A stretch of 64,000 bases of DNA, taken from NCBI RefSeq assembly GCF_010389155.1, contig NC_057765.1:2914001-2978000 (forward strand), in the 5' to 3' direction. The notes under the pieces were generated by a model that saw nothing but the letters and a program-made list of their open reading frames with translations, ran no database searches and had not been told where the DNA came from. This document shows, in pieces, positions 51,257-61,681 of the stretch; position 1 is the first letter of the stretch, and every line of letters starts with the position of its first letter. The DNA comes from Erigeron canadensis. Its lineage: Eukaryota > Streptophyta > Magnoliopsida > Asterales > Asteraceae. The position numbers and the translations under genes are program-made.

Positions 51257-52281
51257 ACACATAGACTTCGACAACTTCGTTTTCAACTTTCAACTCTCCA
51301 CTTCCATCATTTCTTTTGCATAAATCAACTCTCGACTTCATGAATTATTGTATTAGCCAATAGTCTTCCAAATGTGAGCCAAATGACTACGTAACCTGCT
51401 AAGCGCCTAAAACTACTAACAAACACCATAAACGCGCCAAATGCACACAAAGTAGACTTAAACATATAAATAAATGGCCAATAATGATGTGGGTAATGGG
51501 TATAAATTAGTCACATCATACCACAATCATGCTAGCAAGCACGGTTATCAATCAACAATTAGTTTTTCACTGTGGCTTTTAGTCAAACAGTTTGTGTGCA
51601 TTTTGTTCTACAAGAAGAATCAAGCTAATTATCTAATGCATCCAGCCAAACACTATTACAAATGAAATGTTATACTAACAATTACACAAACTGATTTTCA
51701 ACTCCGATTCAACATTCAAATAAAAAAGAGCAATTACGAACATATAAGCATCTATAAGCATCATCTTTATCAAATTTATAACAAAATCACAGGTACATAA
51801 TAAAGAGATTGTACCGCTTTGAAAGAAATTGTAACAAGATGCAAGAAATCGATAAACAGTATCACAAATCTTGAATGAGTTCTATTATTCCAGCCGTTAA
51901 ATGACGAGTTAAATCTCTTGAAAACTTCAAAAAACAACAATGGAGGATAGAACTAACGAGAGAAACACAACAATTTTGAACCCAAATGAAGAACCTAAAT
52001 GGAAAAATGACTGTCCCGAAAAATTAAGCAATCCTGGGAAATATAAATACCCAAACGCTAATTCTTTGTTTACAGAGGATGATTTTGTGGATCTGTGTTT
52101 TTTAGATGAGATAGAGGTATATAGAAGATAGGAAAGGTTGACTTATAGCAGTTATGTACAATTTTTTCAAACCATGGTTGAGTAATGCTAGAGGATGTGT
52201 CTTGCCACATCATAGTCCACGTTGGTTTGTAAAATTTTTGTTAGTAAAACGTTAGTCGCTGTAGCATACCTCATAGTAATA

Positions 52282-54535
52282 AAGTTAGATAGCCATACAA
52301 AAATATTTTTAGAAAATCTCAGATCGAAATAAAAACCGTATAAAATAACCTAGATCCTTTACACTTAATTTTATTTTGGCAAAGATATTTTGTACGAATA
52401 TTATCAAATCATTTATTAATTCAATTCAATATACACTATATAAAAATTTGGTTCACCTAGCTAACCATGTGCAATTGTGCATGATTATCATGATTTTTCA
52501 TCTAAAAGTTGATCCGTGTCACTTTTTATTGTTAATATATCCTCTTAAAATTGATTTACACGGCCACAAAAAAGCACCGCCGTTATATATCTACTACTAT
52601 ACATTCTCCAGTCCGCTTCTTCTCTTGGATTTTCTAAACAAAAGGTGTGTTTTGTTTTATATGTTGTGTTTTCTATCTTTGTTAACATATTGCTATATAA
52701 TATTTCAATTTTATATGAAGTTTGCATTTTTTTTTATCTTCTATATTACAGGCCTTCACAATCGTTCGCATTCCCACTTATTTATTTTATTTGAGGTATG
52801 ATCCTTTTTTTATACATGTCCCCACCTCTGTGTTTTTACATATCGGATCGATGTTGTCATGCTTAATCATTTTGATCTTTATCCGTGGGGATCGATGTTT
52901 ATTAGTAAAACATGGATTGTGGATCATATTGAGAAAAAATTGAAAGACTACCATGATTCGAAAAAGTCATGGCGAGGTAATTATTTGTTAAGTAAATATT
53001 TCATAATATAACACAATTAGAAACAATTGACTAATGTGATAATTTGTATACTTTGCAAACTAGTCATTAAACAAGAATATAATGTCATGACTTTCTTCTT
53101 TCTTTTAACTTTTTGGATCGGCCACAAGGCCATGACAAATTTTGAGTTACACTAAAATGATCTTAAAGATCTCTTGAATGACCACACATCTCATACTTGA
53201 AAGACAAAAGTCTTACACACTAAACCTAAACCATTAAACTACTAACCTAATGTCCAGGGTCGGCCTTTGAGGTATGCAGAGGGTGCTAGCGAGCAGGGCC
53301 CGATATTTTTGGGAGCCCATAATTTTTAAAAAAGTCCGTTTATATATTCTTTCTCCTATATAGTAAATGGTTAGATAAGTATTCGTGGGCCCATGACTGC
53401 AATTTGTACAAGCTTTGTCAAAGCCTTTTCAAACAAGTTCCTGACAACTTTGACTTTATTGAACTATTATCACTATATAATTAATTAAACAACTAATAAC
53501 CCTTCTGTCAAATATAATTCTGCCGTGCTTTAGAGTCAAGATTCCCAAAACCCCATTTGTAGCCACGCAAACGCAGGTACGACCTATCACCCTCAATGTC
53601 CTATCACCCATACCAGCTACCCTTTATGAATATCCTTAAAGGTGAAGCCCGTTTCGAATCACAATTTTCGTTCAACCTACACATGTATTCTCAGGTTATG
53701 TGTAACTATCAAAAAGAAAACGAAACTAAAAAGTCGTCAAAAGTATATCCAATTGCATCTCTAATGAAAGAGGACAAATTTTTAAGACTACTCATACTTT
53801 TTTTTTATCTAACGATTTACGGTTTGTGAGATAAATCATTTTGAATGATTTGGATGAGTTTTCTTATTTAATTTAATAGAGAGAAAGGTATGGAAAATAT
53901 GTGGTCCATAATTGTTTTCGCGTTCTTTTTTATTTGAGTTCTTAAATAACTCTTTCTCTGTTAAGATATGTATAAATAACAAGTCTCAATTAAAGAAACA
54001 GAGTCATGGCTCGCTCAACCGGGTAAGAAACCTTTTTAACATCAATTTCAAGCTCTCATCGAACTGAAAGTATGTAATGAATAAACATGTTGATGTTTTA
54101 GGACAAACAAAGGATCAAAAATGAGTGGTTTACAGTTTTTTTTTATTTAATTCAGACAAAGTATCAGTATCTTTTATAGCCAACTGGTTCTGATACTTTG
54201 ATTTTAAGGCATAAATCAAATAAGGTACTTCCGAATAAAACGTGTCAGAAATTTTAAAACGTTGTAAAGTTGTTCGTATGAGTTGGATAGAAGTTGGGTA
54301 AACAATATGAAAAGTAATTATTATGCGTGATTCAAGCTACGTATACTGCTCAATTGGATGTTATTGTGATGTCTCGAATACTAAATATTATTTACCATCT
54401 ACTACCTCGCTATTAAATAAAATCAAATGATTGCGTATTAAATATAATATTGAATGGAGAATGTTAAACAAAAATTAAAGTAAAAATCAATAATAATATT
54501 AATTATCGATTTTAATTCGAAAGTATTAAAGAAAA
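52282..54535. other. no gene; leader-like stretch and dispersed repeat
   Basis: 52560-52800 looks like a promoter with a CT-rich leader (CTCCAGTCCGCTTCTTCTCT), a donor (AAAAG then GTGTG, about 52641) and an acceptor (TTACAG, about 52751), but no coding frame follows. 53573-53690 repeats in reverse the sequence at 45180-45300 (AAGGATATTCATA..., GGTAGCTGGTATGGGTGATA). 53720-53870 resembles the Helitron body at 440-560. Confidence 0.45.
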
Positions 54536-57326
54536 TCTCTATCCTTAATAAAGCAAGGTTCCTTGCATCTAAAATGTTTTAAAAAGTTGCCAAGTGGCAA
54601 CCTCCCCCTTTCTTTAAAAAAAAAACTCCCCCTTAATTTAACTTAACAAAATTTACACGGAGGCTTTAAACAAAAGGATATTGGAAAATAATTCAATGTT
54701 TTTTTTTCAGGGATGTTTCTTCTTCACGACTTTACTATTTCTTCACCTTTCTCATATTTAGGGTTTCAATTTGAAGATGTTTTTTGCTCTTGGCCGGACG
54801 GAATTTGCACGGAATTTTCCCCGGAAAAATAGGTATCGAAAGTTTCAAATTAGGATTATGATTTGTTTTTCTTTTGGCTTATAGTTATTTTTTTATATAA
54901 ATGCAAATTTAGATCTATTCTTTGTTCTTATCTTATTTCTAACTAATTTTTGTTGATTATCTGTTCCAAGCTCGCCTCCCGTCAAACGTATTTTTTTTTT
55001 TATAAATGCAATTTTAGTACTATTCTCTGTGGTGGTTTTGTTGGATGAGATATTTGGGTTGCTTGGGATTAACGACATGGAGTTTTGTTGGATAAGTGTA
55101 TTGTCAAAGGCTTTATTAATTGCAACCACGTCAAATTATTGTGTTTAACTTGTGTTTACCATCTGATTTGGCTACCCATATTTTTAATGTGAATGACACA
55201 AAAATCTTGCTAGGTGGACTGCAACAATATTAGATAACCTTATATGGTCGTATAATGTATCCGATCATATGTAGTCTATGTAACAATTCAAATTGATCTT
55301 ACTTATCACATTATGGTTAAAACAACTTATTTCCACTACTGAGGGCATACTTTCTATTTGTGTATAAGCAACATACAAGTTGAACGGAAACCACTTGTGG
55401 TTAGTGTTAGTCATTTCTCATTTCACTTATTTTGAATGTAAAGCAATTGAAACCTAAATCATTCGCATTCTTTCTTTGTAACTTTTGTCAGACTATTCCT
55501 ACAAGATTTGTTTGAAGATATCAACTGAATTCATGTCTTCCACTTTTGTGCCGTAGGGTAAACAAAACTGCGAGCTAAACAATACAATGACACTAGACGC
55601 TAATACTATTAAAAATATATAGTCAAGCACAAAAGATTTCCGCCTTCAGTAACACTTAACACCAATTTTATGCATTTGAAGGTGTTGACACATTAAGTAT
55701 AAGGTCCATAAGAAAACTTGCTACCCTCTTTGTCTTGTCTTATGAAGTGTTTATTATCATGTACGATGTATGCATCTAACTCAATAATGTTGATTTATTT
55801 GATTAAATATACTACACTTTTAGCTCTCAATGGATATGTCGTAAGCAACATTTGTTTGCTACTGAGATTGTATATGTAATAAGCTGATTTTACTATAACA
55901 TGATTGCCGATAACCAATTGTATGATTTCAGGAGACGCTTGATGAGATGAGAGTATAAGCTCATACAATTAATTAGTCGATTCTAGTAAACTCGGTGACA
56001 GTGTTGAGGTAAACTTCAATATGAACTTGAAATGTGTTGGAATTTTATTTATTGTGCTCGGTAGCTTTCATTTTTGAACTGACTTTTATTTTTGTTGAAA
56101 AGATCACTGTTATATACCGGCCTATGAGTGCGAGGATTGGTCAAACTCAGAGGATGTACTCAGAGGATGTGAACTCTTCAGCTTATTTAGGCTACTCTTT
56201 ACAGGTGGATTCTGAACTTCATTTGCATCTACCTACATACGTACCAAGGAGTTCTCCCTGAACTCTCCACTAGGTAAGTACATGACTTTGATCATTATTC
56301 ATTAGTGACACAATGGACAAGTATATATCAATATGATTGTATCTTTTTCGTGTAACAGCTTCTTGAGCAAATATCTATCTTTTTGGAGTAGTTGATCTTG
56401 GCGTTTTTCCAAATACAGCGTTAAAAAGGAAGTCTCTTTTGGTGGGTATTGATCATTATTAATTTGTGTCCTAAACATGTTACTTCTCAGTTGACTTTTA
56501 AAAATGAATGTACAAGAATTCCTGTTTTTCCTGGGATGCATGGTGTAACCAAAGCTTCCGATATAACCAAGGTATTCCATGACTTTCATGTATTCAAATT
56601 AGATGGGTTAGGGTGGTCATGTCAGGCTGACATGATACGGGAAAGTGATTCCCATGCTCGGATTCGATTCTCCAAATGGATTAAGAAAATATATCTAGAG
56701 GCTTTCCGGCTTCTTGAAGTTGCCCTGCAGTAGCACATCACGCTACTGGTAAACATTGATTTTATAAAACAAGATATATATTGCCTCTACCATTAATATT
56801 ACATGTAATCTTTATTTTGTTGTGAAAAGAGTGCTCTTTCAAAATAAATCTCTTCTGACATGGTGGTTCTCTCAACAGGAACCATGAACATGGACCCCAT
56901 TACGAATGGTGTGTTAGAAAGTGAAAGAATGAGAAAGGATGCAAGTGAAAAAATGAGAAAGGACTATTTGGTTGGTGTATAAAAAAGATGCAGCTAGGAG
57001 GTTGATATATCATATATTAGTTTATTAAATGTTTTCTTTCAATTTAGCAACATTGCGAACTTGACACAAAAATGCAGATATTTTTACACTGTAATTGTTT
57101 TAGGATTCATGATAATAGATAAAACATTTTCATGGAATTGAAGTTTTGATATCTAATATTGAAACTTATTCACATGGCTATTTTTATATGAAATTAATTT
57201 TGATTCACTGCTTTCATATCAAATTCCCGTATAGCCACGACACATATAATATTTTATGCTTTTAATAAACGTATTTTGCGTAACTTTTATATAAACGTCC
57301 GGGTTGAACCCAGGTTAATTAGCTAG
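54536..57326 (+). mobile_element. Helitron, about 2.8 kb
   Basis: The 5' end TCTCTATCCTTAATAAAGC follows host A (54535). The 3' end has the hairpin CCGGGTTGAACCCAGG followed by TTAATTAG and CTAG before host T (57327). No Rep/helicase coding was recognised, so it is non-autonomous. The interior has exon-like pieces (see the entry at 56104-56733) and a leader-like CT-rich stretch near 54720-54830. It ends about 260 bp upstream of the RH28-like start codon, within that gene's promoter zone. Confidence 0.72.
56104..56733 (+). pseudogene. possible captured gene fragments in the Helitron
   Basis: Two short readable stretches lie near the Helitron 3' end: 56104-56261 (SARIGQTQRMYSEDV, LGYSLQVDSELHLHL) and about 56488-56733 (TFKNECTRIPVFPGMHG, SHARIRFSKWIKKIYLEAF). 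Possible donors follow each (for example AACCAAG then GTATTCC). I do not recognise the parent gene. Helitrons often carry gene pieces, which is why I list them, but they could be chance frames. Confidence 0.35.
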
Positions 57327-57477
57327 TTTTCATATATAGTGAGCTTTGTCAGATGTAGGCTACCAAATTTTTGGAAAAAAAAAAATAGTAAACTATCATT
57401 TTTACTTTTACATTTTCTTAGAAAGTTAAAACCATAGTTGATTTTTTGTTTTGCTAGTGGTAGAAAACTAGAAACCG

Positions 57478-57486
57478 AAACCCTAA
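57478..57486 (+). promoter_or_regulatory. telo-box
   Basis: AAACCCTAA lies about 105 bp before the helicase start codon. Telo-boxes near the start are common in plant ribosome-biogenesis genes, which suits a DRS1-type helicase. Confidence 0.45.
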
Positions 57487-57587
57487 TGCAAATAAAACCT
57501 CTTTCTCCTTAAACCCTTTTTCATATCACATATATGATATATACATACACATTAATTAATTGTTTCAAAATCCAGACCTAAACAATA

Positions 57588-60500
57588 ATGGATTTAGACT
57601 TCGAATTCGAACCTCCAAGCGACGAAGAAATCGACTACGAAGATATCGATAACGGCGGCGGAGACGACGAAAACAGCGATGTAGAAGAAGTTGAGAAAGG
57701 GAGGCTTCAAAAGAAGACACAGTCTCCGTGGGATTTTTCTTCTTACACGGAATCAGTTGCAGAAGAACACGCTCGCAGGAGCACAACTTCCATTGATGAA
57801 AAGATTTCGAAGTTTCGAAGTCGTGCCGTGGATGATATAGTGCCGGATAAGGAGAATGAAGAGGTCGTTGATGACGGTTCGTCTGATTCCGAACCTGACC
57901 GGCAGGTATACATATACTAGTGTTTTGTATATATGTATATATATATATATGTTATATATGTATATGCAAAGTTGTATGAAAATGCGAAAACTAGCTCAGA
58001 CTTAGTAGAACTTAACAAGTAGGATGAAAGACTTGTGTAATTTTTATCAGAATGTTAGAAAGGTGAAACCTTTGTGGTTCAGCGATTTTTATATACAGAA
58101 TATTGAAAATGAGTAATATTACGCTAGTTTCTCAGTTCCCGCTTCGTGATCTGGTATGTCACTCGTGACTGGTAGGAGAATGATCTGGGTACGAACTTTA
58201 CTATTTAATATTTTGGAATGCTTTACGAATGCTGATTGAAACAATATCTACTGATGAATATTAGACTTTGTAAGTATGGGCCTCTTTTGCATACCTAGCT
58301 AAGTACTGTAGTGCTATTTTATCTTGTAAACATATTTAATAGATTATGAATATGGAATGATGTAGTTATTAGATTTGGAGGTCTGTGTTGCTTAGTCATG
58401 AAATCATGATATTTCATTCAAGTATTTTGTTATAGATCTCTTGTGAAAGAGTATTAGTATTGTATAAGGAGTATAGAAGGCACAATATTGAATAATTTAC
58501 TGCAAATTATAGGAAGACTTTCAACCTGAAGAAGACGATGAGGTTCCTACTACAGCAGCTGGTGGAGATAGTAAATCATTTTTTTACAAAGGCGGATGGT
58601 GTATCCTTTCACGCAAATTCCTTTATGATCTTCACCTTTCTAGGCCATTGCTTCGAGCATGTGAAGCCTTAGGATATACCAAGCCAACACCAATTCAGGT
58701 TATTATCATCTACTACTACTAAAATCGTGTTACATTCTTGACTCATTTTCATAACCCAAGTGTTTACAATAATAGGCAGCATGTATACCATGGCGCTTAC
58801 TGGGCGTGACATATGTGGTAGCGCAATTACGGGTCTGGTAAGGTATGTTACAGCTATGTCATTATTGAGGTGGCATTTTTACCCATTCTCTTATGAATGG
58901 GTCAAATTTGGATGATGTTTTATCATTAATGGGCCAAATGGATAGTCAGACATTTTAGCTAGATAGGGAACAGATCAAATGGGTCAAATGGGCTGACTGG
59001 ACTTGCATTTTAATGGCATTTTTCGACATTGTTTTTTTTTTTTAAGTTTGTTTTATTGTTGTAATCATATTTATCACACACTACTTATATATAAAGAAGT
59101 GCAACTTTTTGTGTAAATGGTGTTTCAGACTCTCGGTTCAACCTGTACCCATTCACCTCTTCCGATCTGGACCTTTTTTAACTTCTACTTAACCTGTCCA
59201 ATCTGCCTACTTTACCACTTCTAGTCATTACTTTCTAATAACAGTTCATATTATTGGTAGCTTGGTGCTGCTAATTTGTAAAGTAAAATACTTAATTTTG
59301 ATATAAATAGAAGTTGCTAACTTTATTTTGTCGAGAGAATAGCTTGACTAATTCTTAGATTGCCTACATAAGCTAACCACTTAGTTTTATGTGTAGCAAT
59401 GTATCTTTGATTGAAGCTAAGATTATTTTTTGGTTCAAACTTTGCACTTGCAGACAGCTGCCTTTGCCTTACCAACATTAGAGAGATTGCTGTTTCGTCC
59501 AAAACATAGACCTGCAATAAGGGTCCTCATCCTTACTCCCACGAGAGAGTTGGCTGTTCAGTAAGTATACTGTTTTTCTTTTTAACTACTGGTTGTCTTT
59601 CTCAGATTTCTCATTCTTATATATTCAAAAGTATTTCAGTTTTTTAATCTGATAAATCCTGTTAGTTTAGCTGAGGAAGTTTTAGTTAGGATAATATTAC
59701 ACTAAATTTGGTGCATTGTAGTTTAATTTTGAGTCATATGTTTCCATTTATGCTATAATACTTGTAATAGGTAGAAGTTATGTGACAAGAAGTATCATGT
59801 ATTTTGCTACTTCACGATGTGTTTTGTGTCAGAAGATCTTTAAATACTTCTAATGCTTGTGAGACACTTGGAAACTTGGGTAGCGCTTATAAGGTCTTCA
59901 TTAAAGCTACTCATTACTTTCGTTATGGATGATAGTTATTCAAGTCATATTCCGTATAAACATCTGTACTTGGTTGTTTGATATTGAAATTGACTTTAAC
60001 AAAACTGTGTTGACTTGCAGGATTCATAGCATTTGGAAAACTTTCACAGTTTATTACTGACATTAGATGTTGCCTTGTCCTTGGTGGCCTTTCAACAAAG
60101 GTATGTTAACCGTCTCATATTTTCAGAACGAACCCACATCATCTGAGATCAGTAACAGGTTTCACTTGAATGATGAATCGCTGCTTTTATTATTTATTGA
60201 TATTCAATAAGCACATGTAATATCATTGTTCATATCTGCCTTTTATATCAGAAAGATGTTAAAGGACACTTTATATCAAACCATGTCAAAATTCCACCTT
60301 AGTATGCAACAAATGAATAACTTCTATAATTTAGAATAGGAACAACAGTAAACTGCATATTACCCTTCAAAATGTAAAAGTAAGCACACAATCCCGTCTT
60401 CCATGGTTTTTGGGTCCCAATACCTTGACAGTGTATGGGGGAGGTTAAGATGTAGACAACATACCCCTACCATTGGTGTAGAGAGGCTGCTTTCAAGTAA

Positions 60501-61513
60501 GATAAGTAGGACCTCCAATCTTGCAAGGCATGAGGATAGAACCCTTGATCTCTGTCCCGAGAGACGAGTGTTAACCACTTATCAAACCTTGCTATTTTAA
60601 CCTTAAAATGTGAATGCTTATAATATTTTATTACCATTTATGTTTAATTTTGCTTTAGTTTGTTTAATCTGAAATACATATCAGGCTCAAGAAGCAGCAT
60701 TGAGATCCTTGCCAGATATAGTGGTGGCCACTCCTGGACGTATGATAGATCATTTACGCAATTCTATGTCTGTGGATTTGGATGATCTTGCAGTTCTAAT
60801 CCTTGATGAAGCCGATCGTCTTCTTGAACTTGGATTTGATGCTGAGATTCGAGAATTGGTAATTCAATACCCCTCAAGTTTCTTCTTTAAATGAATGGGT
60901 CTGTTTGAGTTAGCGAAAAAAAAGGCTACTTTAAAAGTTCTGACAAGGTCAAAGTCACTTGAAATGGTAGTTTCAGTAAAAAACCTTTCAAAAATTTACC
61001 CTTGAAATAAAGAAACCCTATATTTTTTAATACTTAAAAGGTCAAAGTTGCAGTTCAACTCTCGCCGACCGTTTTGTTCAATTATGGTTTTCAGCTTCAA
61101 ATATATTGAACATGTCCTCTGTGATTCAGATCTTTGGAGTAAGAAATGGCTTTTTTGATACATGGAAAATGGTTAAAAGTAAATATTGAGAGAATGTCAA
61201 TCTGAGTATTAAGAAGATTTTCACATGTATAGCAAATATTAAAAACGTGCTTATTTATATCCATAGGAGGCGAGAAATGATAAATTGATAAACATCTCAC
61301 TAACTTCATAGGCAATGTTGTAGAATTTGGATTTCTTTTCTCAATCTTTTTGGTTCTTATTTTAGGTGAGACTTTGTCCCAAACGTAGACAGACTATGCT
61401 TTTCTCAGCTACTATGACGGAGCAAGTTGATGAGCTTATTAAACTATTGCTCAACAACCCTTGCGTCTTTCTGCTGACCCGACCACAAAGCGTCCATCTA
61501 CTTTAACTGAGGA
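57588..61513 (+). CDS. RH28-like: DEAD-box RNA helicase, DRS1/RH28 type (truncated by gap)
   Basis: Seven exons are visible: 57588-57905, 58513-58698, 58776-58842, 59454-59560, 60021-60100, 60685-60858 and 61366-61513. Exon 1 encodes an acidic N-terminus ([14 protein letters not shown]) and [19 protein letters not shown], typical of plant RH28. RecA domain 1 is complete in content: [20 protein letters not shown] (Q motif), AITGSGKTAAFALP (motif I, in a shifted frame), PTRELAVQ (Ia), TPGR (Ib), DEAD (II) and SAT (III). Domain 2 is missing because the run of N begins 68 bp after exon 7. The yeast relative Drs1 acts in the nucleolus in 60S ribosome assembly. Several one- or two-base indels break the frame: extra T in the run at 58579-58585, lost G near 58627, lost T near 58790 and 58834, two bases near 60030, lost T near 61461. 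I infer consensus errors, since splice sites and motifs are intact. Confidence 0.93.
60385..60598 (-). mobile_element. tRNA-derived SINE in helicase intron 5
   Basis: On the minus strand a tRNA-like head has an A box within GATAAGTGGTTAACACTCG (about 60565-60583) and a B box in AGGGTTCTATCCTC (60532-60545). The body reads CCTCTCTACACCAATGGTA and then a 'tctacatcttaacctccccc' phrase, like the body of TS/Au-type plant SINEs. It is embedded in an intron and would not make a tRNA. Confidence 0.65.
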
Positions 61514-61581
61514 GTATGTGCAATAATCTCTTCCATCAGCAGATATATATCTATTACATATCCTAAGGAAGATTTTTGATA

Positions 61582-61681
61582 NNNNNNNNNNNNNNNNNNN
61601 NNNNNNNNNNNNNNNNNNNNNNNNNNNNNNNNNNNNNNNNNNNNNNNNNNNNNNNNNNNNNNNNNNNNNNNNNNNNNNNNN
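61582..61681. other. assembly gap, 100 N
   Basis: Exactly 100 N, the usual placeholder for a gap of unknown size. It removes helicase RecA domain 2 with its exons and the C-terminal part of the PPR protein, so the true distance must be well over 100 bp. Confidence 0.99.

Larger units (their letters stand above)
49849..51518 (-). mobile_element. solo LTR, 1,670 bp
   Basis: Ends are TGATGTG and CACATCA, and the flanks carry an exact 5-bp duplication TACCA (49844-49848 and 51519-51523). On the minus strand it starts TGATGTGACTAATTTATACC, then has the palindrome array, a TATA box, CCCTAGG and a long downstream part with four GGTGGTACC motifs. No internal retrotransposon sequence is next to it, so it is a solo LTR inside the Mutator-like element. 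Confidence 0.85.
46694..52272. mobile_element. Mutator-like element with FAR1-type transposase remnant
   Basis: Terminal inverted repeats of about 75 bp: the left end (CTACAATGACTAACATATTA) matches the complement of the right end (CTACAGCGACTAACGTTTTA), and both continue through a TGATGTGGC segment. Flanks 46685-46693 and 52273-52281 agree at 8 of 9 bases (ATAATAATA, ATAGTAATA), the 9-bp duplication expected of Mutator elements, though the left flank is an ATA repeat so the match is less telling. The element is about 5.6 kb, of which 1.67 kb is a later solo LTR. It holds the broken FAR1-related gene. Confidence 0.75.

Noticed and set aside
50820..51341. Several overlapping open frames on both strands
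   Set aside because: They exist only because the GC-rich palindrome array lacks stop codons; no family similarity, and the region is LTR promoter sequence.
51940..52131. Short open frame near the right end of the Mutator-like element
   Set aside because: 63 codons with no recognisable domain; could be a captured piece but nothing supports it.
52376..52943. Hydrophobic open frames resembling membrane proteins
   Set aside because: Composition is what T-rich non-coding DNA gives; no homologous block, and frames cross the likely splice sites.
60532..60598. A tRNA gene in the helicase intron
   Set aside because: A and B boxes are present, but the sequence continues as a SINE body and no acceptor stem or anticodon arm could be folded by eye.
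57588..61513. Calling the helicase a pseudogene
   Set aside because: All splice sites and motifs are kept, and indels are short-run losses limited to the surroundings of the gap.
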